This document shows positions 57,212 through 64,000 of a DNA stretch of 64,000 bases, piece by piece. This DNA comes from Christensenellaceae bacterium (GTDB lineage: Bacteria > Bacillota > Clostridia > Christensenellales > CAG-138): the NCBI GenBank assembly GCA_031261085.1, contig JAISKB010000024.1, positions 22,247-86,246 on the forward strand. The letters run 5' to 3'. The notes under the pieces are model-generated. The model was not told where the DNA came from and did not search any database. It saw nothing but the letters and a program-made list of their open reading frames with translations. Both the position numbers and the translations under genes were made by a program. Each line of letters opens with the position of its first letter. Position 1 is the stretch's first letter.

Positions 57212-58090
57212 CTATGCCCGCTCCCGCTTTTTGGGGAACTGCACGGAGCTGAGCGTTACGCCGGCCACCACGATGAGGCCCCCGATAATTTGCCGGGCGG
57301 AAATCGCTTCGTGCAAAATTACAAAGGAAAACACCAGCCCCAGCGCGGGCACTAAATTTACCATCGATACGGCAACGCCCGCGGAGATTTTTTGCAGGCC
57401 ATAGTTATACAGCACATAGGCAAGCAGCGAGCAGCCAACGCAAAGGAACAGTATCGCGCCGGCGGTGGATAGGGTGGGCAGCTGCCACGGTTTGCCCTCC
57501 AGCAGGGCGATGGGGATAAAGAATATACCGCCAAACAGCATTTGGTAAGTGGTTACAGTGGCGGCGGAGTATTTTTGGGCGACCGCCCGCGTGAGCATGC
57601 TGTAAACAGCCCAAACGAGCCCGGCGCCCAGCAGGCAAAGGTTGCCCAAGGCCTGGTTGGAGCTCCCCTCAGCGGTTGCGCCGGTGAGTATGCCCACGCC
57701 AATCATCGCAATCACGATGCCCGCGATTTTGTTGGCGGCGGGTACAACACGGTCAATCAGGCTTTCGAGCAGCAGCGTCATAGCGGGGAAAGACGCGGTA
57801 ATCAGCGCCGCATTAGAGGATGTGGTCATATCGACGCCTATATTTTGGAACGTAAAGTATAGCGTCACGCCGAACAGCCCGCTTAGCGCCACCCGCGGCA
57901 AATCACCCTTGCTTGGCCGCTCGCGGTTTTTTGTAAACAGCCGCATCACCGCAAAAAGAAAAGCCGGCAATATGCCCCGCACCATGCCAAGCTGCAAGGG
58001 TGCAATCGTTATATACGCAATGGATGTCGCAATAAAAGAAGCGCTCCAAAAAACAACAGCCGTTAAGGTCGCCAGGTAATACTTTTTCAC
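57212..58090 (-). CDS. EamA-family (DMT) transporter
   Basis: VKKYYLATLTAVVFWSASFIATSIAYITIAPLQLGMVRGILPA...; GTG start at 58090 proposed. Confidence 0.88.
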   Translation of the reverse strand: MKKYYLATLTAVVFWSASFIATSIAYITIAPLQLGMVRGILPAFLFAVMRLFTKNRERPSKGDLPRVALSGLFGVTLYFTFQNIGVDMTTSSNAALITASFPAMTLLLESLIDRVVPAANKIAGIVIAMIGVGILTGATAEGSSNQALGNLCLLGAGLVWAVYSMLTRAVAQKYSAATVTTYQMLFGGIFFIPIALLEGKPWQLPTLSTAGAILFLCVGCSLLAYVLYNYGLQKISAGVAVSMVNLVPALGLVFSFVILHEAISARQIIGGLIVVAGVTLSSVQFPKKRERA

Positions 58091-58284
58091 TATGTGCTCG
58101 TGCCCTGCTTTCCCAAATCTACTCCTGCATATTTTACCTCTATAATACGCGGTATACAATGAGAATTTATACATGTCACAACCCGCCAAACCGCCCCCTC
58201 CGATATGATATAATGATTTTTAACATAAGGCACTGGCTAAAAGCAAGGGAAACGGGGCTCTGTTTACAAACGATATTTTTCCGC

Positions 58285-58315
58285 TTGACTCTCCCGCTGC
58301 GGGAGAATGTAGACT
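58285..58315 (+). promoter_or_regulatory. MerR-type promoter/operator with 19-bp spacer
   Basis: TTGACT-CTCCCGCTGCGGGAGAATG-TAGACT; dyad CTCCCGC/GCGGGAG within a 19-bp spacer. Confidence 0.85.
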
Positions 58316-58343
58316 GAAAGTACGGAAGAAAGGAGGTGCGCCG

Positions 58344-59152
58344 ATGTACCGCATTGGTATGTTTTCGAAGCTGGGCAAGGTCACCATCAAAACGCTGCGG
58401 CACTATGACGAGGTGGGGTTGCTGCCCCCCGCGCAGGTGGATGCCGAAACCGGCTACCGGTATTACACGACGGAGCAGCTTTTTAAGCTGCATAAAATCG
58501 TTGCGCTGCGGCAGATGGGGTTTTCGCTAGCGGAAATTCGGATATATTGGACGGCCGCCATATAACCGAAATTTTGCTGCAACGGCAAGCGGAGCTCGAA
58601 ACCGCGGTGTCGGCGGCATCCAGCCAACTCTTCCGGCTCAAAAACTACATTGCACAAATGCAGGAAGGTGAAATTATGAAGTATCAGGCAATCATCAAGG
58701 AAATCCCAAAATGTATCGTTTTTTCGGCCCGGCAGACCATACCAAACTACGCGGCGCTGAACGCGCTGGTGCCCGCTCTGGGGGCAAAGGTGGCGGCGGC
58801 CAACCCCGGCCTTAAATGCGCGGAGCCGGATTATTGCTTCAACATCTATCACGACGGCGAATACAAAGAGAGCGATATCGATGTTGAAATATGCCAGGCG
58901 GTCACCTCGTTTGGGAAGGATGGCGAAGGCGTCGTCTTTAAAGAAATGCCCGCGGTTACCGTAGCCTCGGTGCTGCACAAGGGCGGGTACGACAGCTTGG
59001 GCGCGGCCTATGCCTTTACCTTCGCCTGGGTGCAGCAAAACGGATACACGGTATGCGGAGACCCGCGCGAGAGCTTTATCGACGGCATATGGAACAAAGA
59101 AAGCGAGGCCGACTGGCTGACCGAAATTCAGGTGCCGGTAGAAAAGAACTAG
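58344..59152 (+). pseudogene. MerR-family regulator with GyrI-like effector domain, split by frameshift
   Basis: 58344-58565 encodes MYRIGMFSKLGKVTIKTLRHYDEVGLLPPA...GFSLAEIRIYWTAAI*. 58547-59152 in another frame continues (I)LDGRHITEILLQRQAELE... plus a GyrI-like domain. Confidence 0.75.
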
Positions 59153-59240
59153 CGAGCAGATATGGCAAAACGACCCGTTTCCAAAGCGGAAGCGGGCCGT
59201 TTTTGTATGCCGGCAGCATGCCGGCAATCAGGCTAAAGCA

Positions 59241-60350
59241 TTAGCAAAAAATATCCTGCTCCTTGGTGAGCTTAATGCGGAACCGGCGCTCGATGGCCAT
59301 GATCTTTTGCCTATCCTGCGGGCAAACCAGCGTGCAAGCCCGGCCTGCGCGCCCCGCGCGGCCCGTCCGGCCTATGCGGTGGATGTAGGATTCCATCTTA
59401 TCGGGTATATCATAGTTGATGACGAGATCGATATTGTTCACATCGATGCCCCGCGCGGCCACATCCGTAGCCACCAGCACGGTCGTTTGGCCCTTGCGGA
59501 ACGTGTTCATGATGGCGTCACGCTGGCTTTGGCTCATGTCGCCATGCAGGCACGAGACCGGCATGCCCTGCTCCACCAAGCACTTTTGCAGGTTTTTGAC
59601 CCGCCTTCTCGTGTTGCAAAACACCAGCGCCAGCCGCGGATTTTCTTGGCTTATCAGGCTTTTCACCGCGCCCGACTTCTGTTTTTCGCTCGCGGTCATA
59701 TAGGATTGCTTCACCGTTTCGATAGGCTCGTTGCAGGGGCCAACCTCTACCCGCACGGGGTCATTTTGGAATTGCTGCGCAACGCCCAGCACATCCTTGT
59801 TCATGGTGGCCGCAAACAGCAGCGTTTGGTGCTCGCCTATCACGTTTGCGAGTATGCTCTTAATCTCCGGCAAAAAGCCGAAGTTCAGCATTTCATCCGC
59901 TTCATCCAGCACGACGGACCGCACGTTTTTCAGCTTTAAAACATCGCGGTTGATAAGATCCTTTACCCGGCCGGGCGTGCCCACCACGATTTGCGCGCCC
60001 GCACGCAGCGCGCGGATTTGTATACCGGCAGGCTGCCCGCCATACACGCTGACGATGCGGATCTTCAGGTTGGCCGAAAGCTTGCGGAACACCTCGGTGG
60101 TTTGCAGCACAAGCTCACGCGTGGGGCAAAGCACCAGGGTTTGTATTTTGCGGTTATCGGAGAACGTTTTTTCGAGCAGCGGCACCGCAAAAGCGGCGGT
60201 TTTGCCCGTGCCCGTTTGCGCAATGCCCAATAAATCCTGCTTGGCAAGGATATGCTCGAGCGTCTGCTCCTGTATGGGGGTGGGCGCTGTGTAGCCCGCG
60301 CTCTTGAGCGTAGCCTGCATCTCGGGGGTAAGTAGTTCGTAGTATTTCAA
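59241..60350 (-). CDS. DEAD-box RNA helicase
   Basis: TPTPIQEQTLEHILAKQDLLGIAQTGTGKTAAFAVP, VLDEADEML, HRIGRTGRAG. TTG start at 60350 proposed. Confidence 0.94.
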   Translation of the reverse strand: MKYYELLTPEMQATLKSAGYTAPTPIQEQTLEHILAKQDLLGIAQTGTGKTAAFAVPLLEKTFSDNRKIQTLVLCPTRELVLQTTEVFRKLSANLKIRIVSVYGGQPAGIQIRALRAGAQIVVGTPGRVKDLINRDVLKLKNVRSVVLDEADEMLNFGFLPEIKSILANVIGEHQTLLFAATMNKDVLGVAQQFQNDPVRVEVGPCNEPIETVKQSYMTASEKQKSGAVKSLISQENPRLALVFCNTRRRVKNLQKCLVEQGMPVSCLHGDMSQSQRDAIMNTFRKGQTTVLVATDVAARGIDVNNIDLVINYDIPDKMESYIHRIGRTGRAGRAGRACTLVCPQDRQKIMAIERRFRIKLTKEQDIFC

Positions 60351-60646
60351 ATTTCTCTCTTTTCTTTTCCGGTATTCACACAAAATAAAGACCTTGCCGA
60401 CACAGCAAAATCTTTCGAAGTTGTGTATGCGCCACAAGCTAAGTATTTATACGTTGGAGCCGAAAAACCCCAATACATTGCACAAGTCTCAATTCATGTG
60501 CATGTTGTATTATAAATACGATTCGCTGGAAGCACAGTTCATTATTACAGGATGATGGTATCACGCATAATAAGGCATTTTATAATACAAGTGTTATTGT
60601 ACATCAACCCGCGCAAAATGTAAAGCGTTGTTGTTGCTTTGCCCCT

Positions 60647-61651
60647 TTACCGCGCGCCGCGGAACAGGATTTTATTTTGCAAAATATAGTTGGCTATAAA
60701 CAGCACGCCATCTACCAAGGCTTTGGCGAGTATGGTATTAAGCCCCAAACGCGTCAAAAAGCTGACGCTTAGGCTGCCGATTATCAAAAAGCACACCGCC
60801 AGCGCAAAATACCCCACCGCGCTGCGGGCGGAGCGCTTTGCGCGAAACACGATGCGCCGGTTGATTTGGTAGTTGACATTTGCGCTGATTGCGCGGGCGG
60901 CCACATAGGCGCCCATCGCGGGGAGCCACAAAAGGAGCAAGGCATACAGGCCAAAATCGAGCAGCATACATAATAAGGAGGAAACGCAAAATTTCAGCAC
61001 GCGGGAAATCACCCGCGCGCCATCCCGCAGGGCGTTAAAATGCGATTGCTCGTTGTTGCCTATGTAAATCGTATCGATAGGGATTTGCTCCACCGCTATA
61101 TTCCACCCCTTGAGCGCGAGCAGCATGTTCATTTCGTATTCGTATCGGTTGCCGGGCACGCGCAGCAAACGGTCAAACAAAGCGGGGGGCAGCCCCCTAA
61201 GCCCCGTTTGCGTATCCGAAATATCGCGCTTGGTCGCAATCCAAAACACAAACCGCGTGATCGTATTGCCTAAGAAGGAACGCAGCGGCATTTTATTAAT
61301 ATCCCGCACGCCCAGTATCATCGCCTCGGGCTGCGCCTGCATCGCGTTTAGGATGCGCAGGATATCCTGCGCGCTATGCTGCCCATCGGCATCCGCGGTC
61401 ACGATGCCGGTGCCCTGCTCGTGCTCACACAGGTATCGTATGCCGGTTTTGATTGCCGCGCCCTTGCCGCAGTTTTGTTCGTGGCGCAAAACCGTCGCGC
61501 CAAGCCGCTGCGCGCTATCGAAAACATCGGCAAACTCCGCGCCGCTGCCATCATCCACCACCAGCGCTTCCGCCTGCGGTATCAGCTCTTTTAAAAGGAG
61601 CAGCAGCTCGTTCTGCGGCCGATATGCCGGTATCAATACCTTTACGCGCAT
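60647..61651 (-). CDS. Glycosyltransferase family 2 fused to GtrA-like membrane domain
   Basis: MRVKVLIPAYRPQNELLLLLKELIPQAEALVVDDGSG...ITADADGQH; C-terminal 4-TM GtrA-like region. Confidence 0.88.
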   Translation of the reverse strand: MRVKVLIPAYRPQNELLLLLKELIPQAEALVVDDGSGAEFADVFDSAQRLGATVLRHEQNCGKGAAIKTGIRYLCEHEQGTGIVTADADGQHSAQDILRILNAMQAQPEAMILGVRDINKMPLRSFLGNTITRFVFWIATKRDISDTQTGLRGLPPALFDRLLRVPGNRYEYEMNMLLALKGWNIAVEQIPIDTIYIGNNEQSHFNALRDGARVISRVLKFCVSSLLCMLLDFGLYALLLLWLPAMGAYVAARAISANVNYQINRRIVFRAKRSARSAVGYFALAVCFLIIGSLSVSFLTRLGLNTILAKALVDGVLFIANYILQNKILFRGAR

Positions 61652-61722
61652 TGCAAGGCCCCCTCTCATTCCCGGTTGGATATAGATATTATACAAGGGC
61701 AGCCCGCAAGTGTAAAATATAT

Positions 61723-62433
61723 TTAGTTATTCCGCAAAAAATCCAACAGCCCGGCATAATACGTCCTGCCCACCGGCAAAACCGTCCCATCATGCAAGGT
61801 CACGCTTCGGTCGCAAAGCTGTTTGATCACAGATGTGGCCACCAAATAAGAACGATGGATGCGCAGGAACGTATCCGTATGCAGCATGTTCTTCACATGG
61901 TCCAGCGTCGCGTAAAACTGGAAGGGTTCCTCCCCATCGCTGCTATGCAGGGTAACCAAGCGGTTTTCCACCTTAAAGTAGAGTATATCCTGTATATGGA
62001 TCACGCGGTTTTCTCCGTTGTGCACAAATGTTACCGCCTTGGGCGCTCTGGTATTGTGCCTTTGCAGCGCTTTTAAAAATACGGCTTCAAACTTCTCTTT
62101 GCGCACATTCCCGCTGATGAAATAATACAGGGCGTCTATATCATACCCGAACAACACATATTTAAGGGACGGCGCCATCAAGATAATCTCGCAGGGGCAT
62201 CCCTGATCCCGCAGCCACTTGGCAGCCCTCACACCCTCGGTTTCTGGCGTACAAAGGCTGAGCAACAGCAAATCCGGCCACATGCGGGCATCCTCCACCC
62301 GGAATATAAGCGCATCCGCGTTTTTATAATACTTAAGTTGAATATCTACACCATGCCGTCTGGCCAGTTGTTTGAGCTGCACAGCGCTCGCTTCCATCCT
62401 CAACTCATCGGCATCGCAAATTGCAATTTTCAC
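61723..62433 (-). CDS. LytTR-family response regulator
   Basis: 236 aa; receiver-like N-terminus, IHIQDILYFKVENRLVTLHSSDGEEPFQFYATLDHVKNMLHTDTFLRIHRSYLVATSVI. Confidence 0.87.
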   Translation of the reverse strand: MKIAICDADELRMEASAVQLKQLARRHGVDIQLKYYKNADALIFRVEDARMWPDLLLLSLCTPETEGVRAAKWLRDQGCPCEIILMAPSLKYVLFGYDIDALYYFISGNVRKEKFEAVFLKALQRHNTRAPKAVTFVHNGENRVIHIQDILYFKVENRLVTLHSSDGEEPFQFYATLDHVKNMLHTDTFLRIHRSYLVATSVIKQLCDRSVTLHDGTVLPVGRTYYAGLLDFLRNN

Positions 62434-62533
62434 AGTTTTTTACCTCTTTCCTGGTACCTCGGTGAACCATCTTTGTTTTATATGCCCCCCTTTATTTTTC
62501 TCTTCCATATCCATGGGCATACGCCATATTTTT

Positions 62534-63352
62534 TTATTGCACGCTCCCCGCGGGCAGAGGGCGCAAAACGCCAGCCACCACATAGCGGGCATCGTCAAAT
62601 TCATACGAGCAGGTGGACAGCACCACAAACTTATCGTCAGGGGTATACTGCGCCGGGCTCGTGAAGGTCGTGTTCTTGGCGGCATACGCCAAAAAAGCAT
62701 CTCGGTTTTCTTCATACATAAACGCCCGTTCGCGCCATTTCCCCGCGCCGATAACACAGCCGTATACCAGGTCTATTCGGTAATTACTTCCTCCCGCCGT
62801 GTAGAGGTATAAATAAGGATGTTCCTCAAAATATGCCTGCGCCTTATAACCCGTGAGCGAGCCGAACATCCGGCCGGATTTCATGTTGTGGCCGTAGATA
62901 ATCGTTAAGCCATCCGCAAAATCCGTCGCGTTGTTGTAGTCGATAAACAGCGTGCCGTTTGCGTTGGTTTTGCCATCTGGCAGGTGATGCAGGTAATAAT
63001 CATATTCCGACGCCCATACGATGGGGTAGTCTATAACCGTATCGGGGCAGTAAAGCCACGCGGCGGCATCCGGGTTTACCTTTTGCAGCGCGGCAAAGTC
63101 TATGGACATGCCCGGCGCCTGAATACCTTCATTAATATCTTCATTAGCATCTTCACGAATCGGCTCGACGCCGTTCGTCGGCGCCTGCCCCGCAGGGCGT
63201 ACCCGGTCGACCAAAGCGTCATAGCTCTCGTTGCCTTCCCGATAGGTTTGCTGGATCTCGTTCAGATGGTATCCGCATAGCGCTATAACGCCGATGGATA
63301 CGATTAACAGCAGCCACGCGAGGGCTCTGCCGTGCCTCTTTTTGTCCTTCAT
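62534..63352 (-). CDS. Class B sortase
   Basis: 272 aa; WLYCPDTVIDYPIVWASEYDYYLHHLPDGKTNANGTLFIDYNN, LTIIYGHNMKSGRMFGSL, VVLSTCSYEFDDARYVVAGVL. Confidence 0.92.
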   Translation of the reverse strand: MKDKKRHGRALAWLLLIVSIGVIALCGYHLNEIQQTYREGNESYDALVDRVRPAGQAPTNGVEPIREDANEDINEGIQAPGMSIDFAALQKVNPDAAAWLYCPDTVIDYPIVWASEYDYYLHHLPDGKTNANGTLFIDYNNATDFADGLTIIYGHNMKSGRMFGSLTGYKAQAYFEEHPYLYLYTAGGSNYRIDLVYGCVIGAGKWRERAFMYEENRDAFLAYAAKNTTFTSPAQYTPDDKFVVLSTCSYEFDDARYVVAGVLRPLPAGSVQ

Positions 63353-63357
63353 GCTCT

Positions 63358-64000
63358 CTACCTCGCTGTCCTGCGGCTCTGCCTGCCGCTTAGCAGCAAA
63401 TACGCCGCGGAGCCTAGCGCCACAGCGCCAGCCATGTAAAGCAGCACCCTATACAGCGTGGCCTGGGAATCATCGCCGGTCTTGGGGCCATTGGTTCCCG
63501 TGCCCGTGCCTGTGCCGGTACCGCCCTCTCCGCCACCGCCGCCGCTGCTTGAAGCCTTGTAGGTATTGATGAATGTGAGGAAGTTCGTGACCGGCTTGCC
63601 CGCGCCATTGGTTATCACGCGCGTAACCGCCAACTGCCCATCCACCGCCTTTACGGTATCCGTAAAGGTGTATACCGTCGTATCATAGGTATAGCCGCTC
63701 ACCTTGCCATTCACTTCACTCACCGTGTAGTAATAGGTGCCTTCCTTCGTATACGCCCAGGCACCAAAATCCGCTTGCCCCGCGCCGGTAATCGTAATGG
63801 TCTTTATGTCGTTCACGCTGCCCGCGGGCATGGGATTGAGCGGGTTGCCCGCCTTCAGCTGGAAGGTGAACTCGCTGTTTGCCGGCGGCTCGCCGGAAAC
63901 GGTCTTTTGAACCGGCGGGTCTACCATCAGCAGCGGGTCGCTGGGGAGCGGCGCAAAGGAATGCGTAAACCGTAAATCAGCCGTCTTACCGCCGCTCTTT
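63358..64000 (-). CDS. Sortase-anchored pilin/surface protein with Spy0128-type isopeptide domain (5' end outside window)
   Basis: EFTFQLKAGNPLNPMPAGSVNDIKTITITGAGQADFGAWAYTKEGTYYYTVSEVNGKVSGYTYDTTVYTFTDTV; GPKTGD-TM-RRTAR sorting signal; frame open to window end. Confidence 0.88.
   Translation of the reverse strand, partial: KSGGKTADLRFTHSFAPLPSDPLLMVDPPVQKTVSGEPPANSEFTFQLKAGNPLNPMPAGSVNDIKTITITGAGQADFGAWAYTKEGTYYYTVSEVNGKVSGYTYDTTVYTFTDTVKAVDGQLAVTRVITNGAGKPVTNFLTFINTYKASSSGGGGGEGGTGTGTGTGTNGPKTGDDSQATLYRVLLYMAGAVALGSAAYLLLSGRQSRRTAR

Overview
The window looks like one chromosomal segment of a moderately GC-rich, clostridia-like Firmicute. Most of it is ordinary: a two-component system, mutS2, a U32 peptidase, zapA, rluD-like, lspA, coaE, polA, a pyrimidine-nucleoside phosphorylase, an opp peptide ABC transporter next to rpoN and an NtrB/NtrC-like pair, a DEAD-box helicase, a GT2-GtrA fusion, and a LytTR / class B sortase / pilin cluster. 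Two tRNAs are readable: Val-CAC and Arg-CCT. The most unusual part is an AT-rich accessory array at about 20.0-31.6 kb. It holds decayed RHS-core scars and at least three start-less 'HTHP...FSGG...GD...SIYVATPxGxIxKYSG' C-terminal modules that resemble DUF4329/JAB-like RHS toxin tips. These alternate with five paralogous lipoproteins that are likely immunity proteins. A nearly identical GC-rich block of about 180-230 nt covers the 3' end of each lipoprotein gene and the 5' end of the next toxin module, so the exchangeable unit appears to be 'toxin 3' half + immunity 5' half'. Two further fragments in this island are inverted near-copies of the WXG100/tRNA-Arg locus 22-29 kb away. One of them is a 219-bp promoter, leader and first-five-codons cassette. 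Next to the island is a ~2,790-aa BspA-LRR/SpaA surface protein ending in PPKTG. A near-perfect sigma-54 promoter precedes oppA. A MerR-family gene with a textbook 19-bp-spacer operator is split by a frameshift. A 55-aa membrane micro-ORF below the ORF-track cutoff was also found. Family names come from reading motifs by eye; no database search was possible.
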